Positions 49,888-63,300 of a stretch of 64,000 nt of DNA are shown one piece after another (position 1 is the stretch's first letter; each line of letters starts with the position of its first letter). The DNA comes from Dasyornis broadbenti (taxonomy: Eukaryota; Chordata; Aves; Passeriformes; Dasyornithidae), in assembly GCA_013397935.1 (NCBI GenBank), contig VZRN01004254.1:2303846-2367845 (forward strand). The letters run 5' to 3'. Made by a program: the position numbers and the translations under genes. The notes below the pieces were generated by a model. That model ran no database searches, was not told the origin of the DNA, and was given only the letters and a program-made list of their open reading frames with translations.

Positions 49888-52800
49888 TTATTCCCTGTAG
49901 CTTTCCCACCTGTGATCTAATTTCAAGTTGTCTGGATAGAATAATATCAAACAGAAAATTGAGGGACCCTTGACGCTCATTAGGAAAACATGAATATTTC
50001 ATTTATTCTCCTCAGCATGCCCTTTTCACTTTACTGAAAGTACATTAGAAGCTCATGTGAAAGCTCACACCATTTCTGCTCCAAATACTGTCCACATCTT
50101 AATGATTGTCATTCCCTTTCTCTTATCACACTGAATAAATTCATGCCTTCAAAACCAGTTCATTTAGTTGCCCCAATATGTTTTTGTGATTTGCTTTCTT
50201 TGTTTCCCCCCTCCTATCTTTAATTGACTGGCTTGTGCTCTTGACAGCTAAAGAACAGATCAGCTCAACTAGGGAAGACCCAAACTCAAACCCCTTGACC
50301 CTTAAGGCATTTTTGTGAAAATAGCTGCCATGAAAGCAATTTGTTGTTCTGAGTCTAAGAAATAAACACTCTGTGTTGCATATATGCATATTCTAAGCTA
50401 TACTTTAAATGTTGCATAATTTTAACTTTGTATATAACCAGAATGTTTCTCCCTGCAGCTTATACTTTTGCATTATACATTTATGTAAAATGCATTTAGC
50501 CAGGAGTAATCCTTTGAAATTCTCATCTTTATTCCACAGGGGAAAATTATGGACTGGTTTCTACTTATACAAATCCAGAAACAGTTGTCTGAGTTACTAT
50601 ATAATTTAATTCCTTAATTTGAATCTAAACTTAACTCTACTTTCTTCCTTTGTTTGAAGTTTTATTGATAGATTTAAAATCACCCTGTAATTATTGTCTT
50701 CAATAATTTTAAAGAATGTATTTCCATTTTATTTTTTCGTATTTTTTTCTGAATATACTATGTGTGTTCATTTTAATTCTGGTTACTTTTTGCAAGATAC
50801 TACAGAATGATTTTTTTCAATCTCATTCAGTTCAATTTCTTAAACACTCAACAGTTGCACTTGTTGCTACAATTTCTCTTTTATGATGACACGTTTTCCC
50901 CTGCAGGAAATACTTTCCTGAATTTAATACTTACTCCATCTTTGTAAATCTTGCAGCGTGTACTTTCACATTCTAGTCTATTTGCATATTTGTAATCTAC
51001 CCTGCAAATTCACAGAATATTTGGTAAATAATCTCATTATATGTTTACAATTTTGGTCTTTGCAAACATGGCAAAACAAAATGAAAGTTTCATATTGGTA
51101 TAGACCAGTAAAATATATATTGTTGTATCCGATACTTCACAAAAAGATTTTCTAATTTTTCTGTGCAGTCAAGTTTCAGTGACTTCACATCTTTTGTGGA
51201 AGTATGTTAAAAAAGTAGCCATGAAGTTTCTTCCCACCATATCCCATGAGGAGTTTTGCAAAAGCAGCCCCAGGTATTCAAGTCAAACCTGAGGGAAACG
51301 AGGAGTAACCCTGACACTGACAGATCAGTGAAAACACTACTTTCACCATATGACTAGGAAAGAGAACTAGAAGTTCAGAAATTCCAGAAAGAATTATATT
51401 ATTCTAGTTTTCTACAAACCATTCCTATATTTTTCTGTCCACCTATTCATTTGTATCCACTTCTGCTCCCTGTGCAGCTATCCCCTGCTATTCATGCACA
51501 CTGCCTCACTCATACCAACGCCTGCAGTTTAGACAGCTTGTTGATATAATTTTGCCACAGGCAGTTATTGGATTTCATTTTAGACCTGTTCAAAACCCAC
51601 CAATCCCACCACCAAAAATACTTTTGAAGAACTGCTATCCAAACAGAGAAAGCAGCTAAAAATGCTTTCAGCTGATCCTCTCACATCTACCATCTCACAT
51701 CAAATCTCAGGGATTTCAAAACCAAAGGGATAGGCACACCACCTTGCCTGTTCTTGCTGTCACAGACTTTAAGATATATTACTCCGCTAGTATCATGTTT
51801 TTGGTGGTTATCAGTATCAAGTAGTACTCATGCTTATTTTCATTTCAGTATTACTGATATGAGGAGAAAATAATAATCCTTTTAGAGTGTACACAAAGTA
51901 AAGAATACAATTTGGTCTGGTCTTAGTTACAGCACAGGTGGATCTGTTCTGCATAAGCTGTAATGAGCAAGTGTTACAGTGAAGGCAACACTACTGTCAC
52001 TGAGGGCAAATCCAACAAGTGAGAAAACAATTCCATCTAACACATTCATTGTGGTAGCAATGCCCCACAATATTATATCTTCAAAATGCTGATCTTTTTT
52101 CCAGATCATTGTGGGTAAGCATGTCCTGCTCAGTTGCCTGTCTCCCCTGGGACTCGGCTGCACACACCCTCCTGGCCTTCCATGGCCACTGACAGCCAAT
52201 TTAAGCAGTGAGGAGGCAGCAGCAGCATTTGCTTTATATTTCACCTGACTTGCAAATATTATGGTGGGCTTGCTGAGAGTAAAAGCTTACAAAGATGGAA
52301 AGGTTAGAAGAAGTGGTACAACTCATTAAACCAAACCATCCAGAATACATAAGGCTCAGGAGAATAGGGAGGAAAAAAAATAGCAAAGAATATCCAATAT
52401 TATTTTAAAAATTCATGGTCCTTCACCCAAAGGTCAGAACCATGAACAAATGCTCTCTAGAGCTACAGAGAGTCCCTAATGTTTCTTCTACAGTAAACAG
52501 ATGCAACAATACCTAACAACAGCTATTATGGCTTCAAAAGGTACAGTCCCCTGAGGATCTCCTCTTGCTTTCAAAAAAATTAAACTATTTGGTTTTCATT
52601 CATGGCAATGTGCAGCTTCTCAGTGTAATCTGCTCAGGAGTTGGGGTGAGTGACCTGTTTTATCTGAGTCACCAGCCTAAACCAATTTCAATCCCACTGA
52701 TCTGATTTACTCCAAACGTTTCTTTCCACAGTACAGCTTAACAGCAGGTCTGAATGAAAGTTTTTTATCAAACTGTCCAGGCAATTCAAAGTAAGAAAAC

Positions 52801-53904
52801 AAGTTTGTATTTACCAGTATTAAAAACTCCTTCAGGTGCTAAGGTCTATGGTCATGTAGTCTTATAAACTTAATGGAATAGAAGATTTTCTACAAAGTCA
52901 TAAAATAAAGCACTTTGTATATAAAGTACACAAAACCTTCAACAAATTACATCCCTCTTTATCTTCCATCTGTATAAACTACAATACAATGCTCATTTCC
53001 ATTTACTAAATGGATATGGCTATAATTTTTTTAAAATGGTACATGGTTTGGTTTTATTTTATCAGTGTGAGAAGTAGGAGTAATTTAATTGACATTAAAA
53101 CAGCAGTGACTTGCTATCCAGCAAAACAAATTGTGCAGCCTATTCCTTGCATACTACTTATTAGTTTCCTTGGTAACTTGTAATCATTTGCCTTTCTATA
53201 ACAGATGAGATGTCAACAAATATGTACTGTAGTAGTGGTTTGATACATCAAAACCAAAAGTGCTGTAATGACAGCATAATAAATCTTAGCATGAAAATTT
53301 AATGGCCACATTAGTGACATAATAACTATAGTCTCGGGTTCATGCTGCTCACCATTGCATACTTTTGTTTCATAGCATGGTTGTGATGAGTAGTAGTACA
53401 TGAAGCACCTTCCAGTACATTCTCCAAAATTAACTCCAGACTAAACATTTAAAAGTAATCATTTTATATACTAATAAAATCCCACAACCAAATGATGTCA
53501 GCTCTTGCTAGGGTGACGCTACTAATCAGACAAATCTTACTCTGATTCATTTTAGTTGTGGGTGTTATGTCAACAAAGACTAAATCTTTATATGCTGACA
53601 TAGATGAATTCTCAAAGTCTGGCAACAAATTCTTTAGTACCTCTACACATTTCTGACGTAGTTTCTTTTCAAGGGAGCGATATTACAAAAATCCAAAACA
53701 AACAAAAACCCACCAGTTTCTAAGTGAAGAATAAAGAGGACAAAGGGAGTGCCTTTATAGATTGGGAGGAGGTACTGGTAAGTGATTTCCAGAATCTGAA
53801 AACGGATTTCCATCAGCTGATGTGAAGTAACTGATGTTCAGCAGAGGAAAAAAAAAAAAAGAAAAAGAGGATAAAAATAAAAAAGAGTTGTGAAGAAATG
53901 GAAG
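49888..53904. other. Unique non-coding stretch
   Basis: No gene is supported. A 105-codon minus-strand frame (51927-52244) lies in a slightly GC-richer patch but has no recognisable domain. A-rich low complexity occupies 53848-53885 just before the CR1 copy. Confidence 0.4.
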
Positions 53905-55066
53905 CAAAGGTAAATGTCTACCTAGACTTTACTTAAGCCTTTGGTGCTATTTCCCACAGCATTCTCCTGAAGAAACTGACTGCTCAGGCCTTGGAGAGGC
54001 ATACTCTGCTGAGTAAAAAACTGGCTGGCTGGCTGAGCTTAGAGAGTGGTTGTGAATGGAGTTACATCCAATTGGCATCCAGTCACAAGTGGTGTCCCTC
54101 AGAGGTCAGTACTGGGACTCATTCTGATTATTTTATCAATGAAGTCTCTGAATGAGGGGATCTAGTACACTGTCAGTCATTTGCAGACAACGCCAAGCTG
54201 GGTAGAAATCTTGATGTGCTGGAGGGTAGGAAGGCTCTGCAAAGGGATCTGGACAGGCTGGATCCATGAACCAATTGTATGAGGTTCAGTAATGCTAAGT
54301 TCCAGGTCAGAACAAGCCCAGCAGCACCACAAGCTGGAGAAAGAGTGACTGGAGATCTGCTTGGCAGAAAAAGACTTGGGCCGGGGGTGGGGTGGACTAG
54401 TGGACAATCATTTGAACATGAGCCAGCATGTATGCAGGTGGTCAAGAAAGGCAAAGGCATCCTGGCCTCTATCAGGAATAGTGTGGCCAGCAGGACCAGG
54501 GCAGTGATCATCCATCCCCCTGATCTCAGCACTACTGAGGCTGCACCTCTAATCCCTGCTCAGTTTTGGGCTCCACACTACAAGAAAGACACTGAAGTAC
54601 TGAAGCACATCTAGAGAAGGGCAATGAAGCTGATGGAGGGTCTGGAACACAAGCCTTATGAGGAGTGACTGAGGAAAGTGAAGTTGTTTAGCCTGAAGTA
54701 AAGGAGGCTCAGGGAGGAGACCTTATTACTCTTTACTACTACCTGAAAAAGGCTGTAGTCAGGATTGGAGTCAGTCTCTTCTCACAAGTAATTAGTGACA
54801 GGACAAGGGAAAACAGCCTCAAGTTGCACCAGGGTAGGTTTAAATTGGATATTAGGAAAAATTTCTTCACGGAAAGCATTGTGAGGCATTGGTACAGGCT
54901 GCCCATTGAAGTAGTAGAGTCACCATCCCTGGAAGTGTTCAAAAATTGTGTGGAAGTGGCACACAGGGACATGTTTAATGCTGCTCTTGGCAGTGCTGGT
55001 TTAAGATTTGGGTCAGTTGATCTTAGAGGTCTTTTGCAACCCAAACAGTTCCATGGTTCTGGATTT
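53905..55066 (+). mobile_element. CR1 LINE, 5'-truncated, dead reverse transcriptase
   Basis: A 1.16-kb CR1 copy holding the second half of the reverse transcriptase and the 3' tail. Near the start the conserved 'YLDFxKAFDTVSHS' block reads YLDFT-stop-AFGAISHS (53919-53960), with an in-frame TAA at 53934-53936 and the second Asp changed. The catalytic FADD motif reads FADN (54180-54191). Downstream, segments for ILA(S)IRNSVASRTRAVI, QFWAPHYKKD, then RFKLDIRKNFFTE and RHWYRLPIEVVESPSLEVF are readable in shifting frames. The 3' end 'gatcttagaggtcttttgca' is typical CR1. Frameshifts and stops show long inactivity. There is one ambiguous base at 55170, just outside. Confidence 0.93.
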
Positions 55067-55385
55067 CTCTGCGTCACAAAGGCATTGCCTGAGCATGAGT
55101 GAGGCAAACCAGGAAGCTCAAAACTGGAGCTAAAACTAGAAAGAGGTGTGAGTACAAGGTGAAATGTTTNAATATTGCTCCCTTGCTGAAAAAGACAAGG
55201 GACATAGGAAAGTGACAAATGATATGTAAAAGCTTGAGGTGCTTTGTTGCTGCTTCCTACCATTTGCCTTCATGCCTTCCAGATCTCTTAGCCCAGGAGT
55301 AGAGTTTAGAGATGAATTAGAAGAGGTGTGAAAACTTGTCTGGACAGCTATTTCAAAAACCTAACCAGCAGCCTGCTAGAAGTAA
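55067..55385. other. Short spacer between two CR1 remnants
   Basis: About 320 bp with no recognisable gene, including one N at 55170. The last 60 bases may already belong to the next CR1 copy. Confidence 0.4.
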
Positions 55386-56256
55386 CGTTCCTTAAGGATC
55401 AATACTGAGACCAATACAGTTTATCATCTTCATCAATGACATGGATAATTGCACTTAAAGCAATTTCATGAACCTTGCAAGTTGGAAAAAGGGACAACGA
55501 CAGATAAACTGGAGGACAAGGCTGTCCCACCAAAGGACTTTGAAAGAAGGAAAAAATGGGCTGACAGGTACCTCATGAAGTTCAACAAAACCAAATACAA
55601 ATACGAAGATATGGCACCCCCCGCACCAGTACCAGTTTGGGGCAAATGGACTAGAAAACAGTTTTGTGAAAGTATTTAGGTCCCAGTGAATGTCAAATTA
55701 AATATAAGTAAGCAGTGAACCACTACAAGAGCAAGGACTGGTCATTGACAAGAGAAAAGCTGTCAAGGGAAAAGATCTGGAGAAGTGATTTTCCTCCTTT
55801 ATTTGCTGCTTGTGTGGCCATACCTGGGATGCTTCATCCAGTCTGGGTCTCCACTAATAACAAATATGGGCATATCACAAGGATTTTGTTGTAGAGAATG
55901 TGACACACAAGAGAGAAAATTACTTGGTCTGGAGAAAAGCCTAATGGAGGGTACTGAGTAGTGTCCACTTGGAGACAACTTCTTTTCAGAAGTGCATAGT
56001 AAAATATCAAGAGGCAGTGTATATTGTCAGTAAGATATTTTAAATAGATTCAAGGGAAAAACCTCCAAAATCTCACAATTGTCAAGCTCTGAACCAGGTT
56101 GCTTAGAGATGCTGTGGATTTTCCAATGCTGGAGGTTTTTAAAACTCAGCTGGACAAAGCCCCAAACAACATCATCTAACTTTGAAGATAGCCTTGCTTT
56201 GATCTGGACTTGACAGCCTCCAGTGATCCAACCTGAGTTATTCTATGATTTCATGG
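55386..56256 (+). mobile_element. Older CR1 LINE remnant
   Basis: A heavily diverged CR1 copy in the same orientation as its upstream neighbour. Recognisable pieces are 'aaggatcaatactgagacca' with 'catcttcatcaatgacatgg' (55396-55444), 'ctcatgaagttcaacaaaac' (55573-55592), 'gaaccaggttgcttagagat' with 'ttttaaaactcagctggaca' (56091-56155), and the end 'ttctatgatttcatgg' (56241-56256). Several parts between these are deleted or unalignable by eye. It is clearly older than the copy at 53905. Confidence 0.82.
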
Positions 56257-58117
56257 TTGAATATTGACAACTGCAGCATAGATAGGCCTTTGGCATCTTT
56301 AGAGTTAAGCAGCAGTTGAAGAGGGATTTTAGTTTGCAGTGATTACGTATGGGGGAAAAAGTGTAGCTATGATGCCTGTTGGGACCTATACTTCAGTTTC
56401 CAAAATCTTAAGGGAAAACAGCAGTTCTGCTGCCTGTGAAAACCACTGCAGTATTCTGAGACACAGGTAACTAAGATGATGAGGACAATAGCAGCCTCTA
56501 ATCTCTCTAAGTGACTAACATGTCTATCTCAAAATTATACTTACATCTTACAAATTACGCCATCAGCATTTGAAAGAAGAAAAACATGGCTGGTCTGCAG
56601 ACCAAATACCTGGCTACGTAACCAAATATCTTTCTCTTCCCCAAGATTTCACCAAGTAAGGCAGTGCTGGCATGTTTTTAGTGATGGACTAACAGTTGTT
56701 TGCAGAAACAAGCAGAACTAGGCAATCTCTGGTAACATAGCTAAACTAGGAAACAGACTGAACAGAGGAAAATAAATAATGAGAAAAGGAAGCTAAGGAA
56801 ATATACTAATTCCAGGGAGACTACCACCAATGTCTGATGTGGTTAGGATAGGTCAATATTGGGCAGAAGCACATGCTTTTAAATAAATGGGGAAATAACA
56901 AGAATAACTTTCCACAGCTATATGTACACTTTTATTAGTTTATTTAATCTGTATTAAATCATTTGTTGCCTTGCTTGTCTGTGTTTTAAATCTCCACGTT
57001 GCTAACAGTTTAGTGATTTGTGAACCAAGTGGGATAAAAGCAAGAGTTCCCCAATATTTCCTCTCCTCCTGTGCACACACACAGATGAATTACACGTCCA
57101 CACATGCCAGTCCCTCTAGGCTCATCTTTGAACACCCTTGGGAAGAAGATCTGTGATCTCTGACACTCTGGCCACCCCCTCTGCTCTCTAATGGTACTTG
57201 TAGAGCAGAATATATAACACTGTCAAAGCCCCTGGAGATTTTAGCAGATAGGCCATAACAGTGGGATCAAAAAAAAAGGAGCTAGATATTTAAGGGGAGA
57301 TTTGAACAGAATTTTGGCAACTCTTAAACAAACAGTTTTGATCCACAAAATTCCTTCTCTCTAGTTCAGAAAATGCTTGAATGATACAAGTACATACATT
57401 CCCTCCTGCAAGGTATCCTGGCCATAACAGATTTATTGATAATGTTGATGCCTAGCCTTGTGCTAATCTATGCCTAATGCTTTCCCAGATTTCTGAATAC
57501 TTATTAAAAGAAATATAGGTTCAATATTGTATAAAATATCAAAGTCAAGGCAGGGAGAAACTGTATCCATACACTGACTAACTCAGCACCTCCTAACACT
57601 TGACATGCGTGTCAGGGGTGTCTTGCTCAGCAGCCTGGCCACCTGTCTGTGTACTGGACAAGAAGGGTGTTTTGCAGGGGAAATTGACCCCTGCTCAAAG
57701 CCACATTTCTATAATGCAAGTAACATCTAAATTTTATAACCTAGTGTCCGTCTTGGGAATCAATAATTGTATCCCAAATGACCTCTTGCTAGGAGCAGAG
57801 ATGCTGCATTTTTAGCCACTCTTCTTTGGACAGGCTCTTAAACACTGTCTATCCCACAATGAAATTTTTCCTCTTACTGACTTAACTTTTTTTCCAGGAC
57901 AATATCAGCAAAGAAATTTATCCTAAGCAGTGTTGTCACCAGCATAGATTCTTTAGCTCTATGATTTTGGGAGAGGGTAAAGGAAGACACAGACACAAGC
58001 CAGGAAAATCTGTCTTAGGAAGATGGTGGGGAGTAGTAGGGGCAGTCAGAAAACTGTGATGAGTTCCTCAGTGGAGAGGGAGGTATGTGATTATGAATGT
58101 AAACATTTTCTTCCCAT

Positions 58118-58212
58118 ATTATTTATATGGGAAATAGTATTTGGGCAATAGTATTGGTAGTATTTTATTATGCTAGCAATACAAATGGTAGCATTTTATT
58201 ATTTATATTGGG
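58118..58212. repeat. Degenerate local tandem duplications
   Basis: GGTAG[T/C]ATTTTATTAT occurs twice 31 bases apart, AATAGTATT twice 14 bases apart, and TATTTATAT[T]GGG twice about 80 bases apart. These suggest overlapping slippage events. Confidence 0.6.
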
Positions 58213-60228
58213 CTGAGCATGCTGGTCAGTTATTACTTAAGCCCAGTAACTGGTGGTTACTCACCAGCTTCATGACAGTTCCTTCACTGAATAGGACCTT
58301 AGACCAGATCTTTTTCTCCATAGCACTTACTCAGAGCCCATTTTTAGTAGCAGAGTGACCTTGAGAAATTCTCCAAGAACAGACAGCATACAAAGCTGGA
58401 TCTGCATGCTGCCTTCATTAGAGTAGGGTTTCTCCACCATAACCTATCACAAAGTGTAACAGACTGGAACAAGGTGAAGGTAAGAACACACTGACACACC
58501 ACTTCAGCTCTTTGATAGCTACAAGAGGATGTTCATGCTGTCTAAAGCAGCCTTGGGACACACAAGTTTGTGCTTTGATCTCACGAAGCTATTTAGGCTT
58601 GTAGTGTCCAGGTGGCTCTGCATGAGGAAGATTCCACCCACCACACCTCAACCAAGCAAAAATTCAAGACAATAAGAACATCCTGATTCTATAAAATGGT
58701 ATTAAGCTATTATCATTTCTTTCTGAATGGCGACTGTCGACAGTGATATAGTTTAGAAAAGAAGAGTTTTTTGCATGAGCAAAGTATTTAATCTATAGGA
58801 GCTTGATGTTAAAGCAGAGAAAAGTGGAAATAGCAGTTCTCCGGAAACAGCCACAGTTATTTTCTCTCTGGTAAAACAGGAGACATTTACAGTGGAATGT
58901 GACCATTTTTAACAGGGGTCATCTCTCTGATTATGATTTGAAAATACTTTTTTTTTTTCCAAACTATGTGCAGGATCCCAGCCACCAAAAATTGCTGTAG
59001 GCCTAGAAAAGTAATGAGGATATGCTTATTTATAACAACTAAGTGTCTAGCTCTGAACTTTCAAATTAAACTGCCTCAGCCTTTAGAAAAGACTGCAAAA
59101 GCCCCCTGCAAAAAGTGAAATATTAGAATTTCTATCCTACAGCTCTGTGCAGTGAAGGGTAACACCTGACTTCTGATAAAATGCTAGACAATTGTAGATT
59201 CTCAAATCAGGAAGTTTTTGAGATGATAACAGATAGGATAAATTCTCTTTCCTAGGTGGGACTGAGTGTTGTTGGAAGGACGGCATACCACTCTTCTCAG
59301 AAGGCTTTTATAAGCCAAATATAATCCTTACTTGAGATTTACTCCTACTGTCCTCAACAAGCTTCTACATTTGCTTCAGTCTTCTGCTGCTTTAATTTAG
59401 CCTGATGGTCCCATTCTGCAAACACTGGTGTTTCACTGAAATGCTAGTTAGGGGAGAAGGTGTACACATCTACATTGCTGTGGGTAGTAATGAAGGAATC
59501 AACTCATCTGCCAATAAACCAGAGGCTGGGGAACTGCTTTAGTGCCTAACATCTTTACCAATGTCCTAACACAGGCTCAGGTCTCTGGACAGACTCAGAT
59601 GGGCTTGAATCTCATCTCAGATGGTCAGTCTCTTTCTTTCTTTCTCATGAAAAATTGCAAAAGCTTCTTGGTCTATGCTGGGATGCAGTGAAAACAACTT
59701 ACAAGACTTGTCTTTTACCATAAAATGAAATCCTTATTTTGCAAGCACAAAGAACCTTTAGACACCAATACAGCAAAAAATAAGTAAAAAATGGCCAAAT
59801 TGTAAAATGACCAAACAATTAACTATGCTCTGCATAGCTCTGAAATAAAGATTTCCACTAACAGATGGCATAATCTATGAAGACTTTGAATTTAACTATT
59901 CTTATACTTAAGATGCTCAAATGAAATATAAAACAATGGACTAAATAACTGTAAATTTACAAATATTGCCATATTTTTTTTAATGAGAAACTCCATCTAA
60001 ACTGTACTTAACATAAATTAAGAAGTCAGAAATTAAAATTGGTTTGGCCTCAGTTGTAAGGAAAACAGAAGGCTTTCTTTTTTAGCCAAAACATTTTGGA
60101 TTATGTTTTTGTGCTGCAGTCACACAAAGCTTTTAATTCTGTAAAATATTTTGGAACACACTTCATTTGGAAGAATATTCTGAAACAACTAATAACATAC
60201 TGAACATATTGCTGAGATTTGACTCACA

Positions 60229-60310
60229 GGTTTTGGTTTTTTGAGGGGAGAGGTTACTTGGTTGTTGTTGGTTTGGGTTTTTTTTTGGTTTTTTTTGGTT
60301 TATTTGTTGA
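60229..60310. repeat. T/G-rich low-complexity tract
   Basis: Runs of T separated by GG or GGG, interrupted by a GA-rich insert at 60243-60257. It is the strand-complement type of the A/C tract at 10960-11003. Confidence 0.75.
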
Positions 60311-63300
60311 TAGCAAAATATGAGATTGAGTGGAGGGTAAAAATGTATCTGTAGTGTGCTAAAGAATGAAGTTTATATCCAGTCCCTCCTTGAATGGTGA
60401 AAATTTGTGACTTCTTGGCAGAGGGAAGTTTAAAAAAGTAAAGACAGGCAGGTGTCAAGTGGCAATTTATTTACCTAATTATTAGCTAAAGCTAAAGTGG
60501 AATGCCAAGTGGTAAGAATCAGACATCACAGACTAGTGCAATAATTTCAGTAAGGTCTGTATTTTATTGTTGAGCTTTGGAATTCCACAGCTTAACTGAA
60601 TGGCTTCTTAACCACCTATTACAGTCATAAAACACTTAGGCACTCATGAAGAACACAATTCACAGGATTCAGCAACCTCAGTGAAGAGTCTGAAATGAGG
60701 GAAGAGCTAAGAGGCCTTGCATTTTGACTTTACCCCCTTTTATTCTGTTGCAGGGACTCAGTCGCAGGTATCTGTCTCCCTGTGGTATGTTCTGCCCTAA
60801 AGTTGCAAGCCAGTTGTTGCCCAAAATAAAAGATGAGCAAGTCTTAAGTAGTTGCTGAACTCTGCATGTTTCCATGAATTCAGTGAACTAGAGACATATT
60901 TTTTGCTTTCAGCACTGTTAAATATTTTCACTCATCTGTCTGATTTTTAAAAAGCGTGAACTGCACTTAGCAACTGATTGTGACAGATGTATTTTGACAT
61001 AAGATTGTCTAGGAAAGCTATACTGAATCCTATTTCAGCAAGAATGTGACAGACACTTCCAGCTGACATGCAGTGTCCACAAAGCCAGCACCAAACATAT
61101 GTACTCACACTCAGATTTAGAACAATTTTCTTACTATTATTATGTGAATACATAGATGAAATGGACCGTGGCCAAGATTCAGAAGTCTTTTCCGTATGAC
61201 ATGTCAACCCTCATATTTTGTATATTTCTCTCCCCAACTTATCAAGTCATGAGTAAAGTTACTGGCATATTTTGGAGCAACACACTAAAGCACGCACAGA
61301 GAGAAAAGGGAACAGACCTGCTGATGAGCCCATTGTCCCCAGTTAGCCGCTGCCACAGCAAATGTGGCACAGAACCCCATTCATAACCAAGACAGACCCC
61401 AACTAAAGATCACCACAATTTTTGCCTGCTTGACACTTTTTCTGTGTTTTAACACTTACAAGTATTTTCTAATTTGCAGAGAATTTTCACTGGTGAGTTT
61501 ATAGGCATCTATTCAAGTATTTATGCTTGAAGACTTTCTTACCTTGAAGAGCTTTCTTCTTTTCCTAATGGTTACCACTGTTTCCAGCCCGTTGTAAAGA
61601 GAGCAGTTGGATCTCTTTCTTGCTTAGCCTTCTATCCTTAATCTAGCCATATAAATTTTATTACGTTATTTTCTCATCCCTCATGTCTTTTCTAAAAAGA
61701 TTTAATTACCCTCTATTATGAATCAATGAAGTAGCCAAAATACGTTTTCATTCTGTGGTGATATAACGCAGAATACACATCACAGATTTTGATTTTTTTT
61801 AACAGCCGTATCAAATTTGTAACACGCTGCCACAAATGGTAATACCTGTGGGTAGTGCTCTTCATCTGTTTACAGCTGCTGGTTTCTTAAAGCTAGTTCT
61901 TATTAGATTCTAGATACGTGATTGTCCTTTTCTTTCCTATTGAGCTACAGCTCTTTTCTACTATATCAGTTCCCAAGGTCATTCAGTTCTTTCTGGAAAA
62001 TATCATGTTCTTTCTCTATTGATGATAGCTCCTAATGTGTGTTATCAAAGAATTTCAAGAACACGTGGGTTTTTTTCTGTGTGCAAAATCACCAGTGAAG
62101 CTAGATGCAATATAAAACTGCTCCAGAGGAAAAGTCTTCTGCTTTCTCTCCCCAGTCTAATAATTCTCCTTACACTATAACCCATGCAGACTTCGGTTAG
62201 TTTCTTTCAAAATTATTTGAATTGTCGTACTACCAATTAAATAATTTTTATGGATCACAGTCCCAAATACTCAAGGTAATCTGGAGCAATTAATCCACAC
62301 TAATGGAGAAATTACCAACATTTTGATAATTTTGTCTCACCTAACTTGCTTTTGAGAAGACTCAGATGTTTTCTAGCCCACTGCCTTTTCCATGCAGTTG
62401 ATAACTCTGACCTTTAAAAAGCCTTGAGGCTGCTATCAGGGGTTTTAAATAGTAAGGTATAATTGCCCCAGTCACCTCCCTGCACCCTTTTTTAATTAGA
62501 GATATTATATCAACTATTTATCAGTCAAAACTACTATCACAAACTACCAGACCATGAAATTTTACTCTTGGACTTATAAAAATGTCATCTAAATTTACAG
62601 TGGTTTTGAAGTGTAAATGGATCAGGGCCAGATTTTGTAAAAGCATCAGTACTCGATGGTACTACTGACAGAAAATTAGTACCCAGTAATTTAACTGTAC
62701 CTTGCATTATTAAATGAAGGGCTTATGCTGGTTGCCTGTAAGAACTAGAAAGAACATTTCATTATCCTGCTAAATAACTTGATCTCAGGTTTGAAATCTT
62801 TTACTGCAATGTTGGAGATTGTCCATAGCTGGAAGTACATTGTCTTGAAGGATACCAACAAACTTCTCCAGTTCTCAATAGTTGCAGTGTATGGGCAGGT
62901 TTAAGCTTGTTCTCACACTTGGGTTCAGAAAGAACTTCCCTACATTTAATTTCCAGAACTATTACCATCTCTTGCACTGGCTGTTGGACTAACCTGGATG
63001 TTCTCCTCAAAGTTCTTTGACACCACAACATGTAATGTGTGTGCTCTTTATCTCCAGTGCTTTCACTGGGTCCTGGTAGGTTTTGAGGCTTTTTTAATCC
63101 AAGTTTAAAGGGTTTAATGAGTTGGTGGCATAGAATAGATGATTAGCATACCGCTGTGGATTAAATATATGTTGCATGGAATAGTGATCCACTGCATCCT
63201 GTCTCACAGAGCAGAACTGAAGAGTTTCTGAAGTATTTACTGCCACTGTGAAGGTCAGGACTGTCAGATGGAACATAGGTATCAATAAAACACGAAAGGC

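Noticed and set aside
51927..52244. 105-codon minus-strand frame
   Set aside because: It has a hydrophobic stretch but no recognisable family and no flanking splice signals; treated as chance.
54279..55102. Open frames resembling a conserved bird protein
   Set aside because: The peptides are fragments of the CR1 reverse transcriptase C-terminal region with stops and frameshifts, not a host gene.
62800..63020. Possible minus-strand CR1 or older LINE tail
   Set aside because: A few words resemble CR1 tail text, but no ordered match could be followed.
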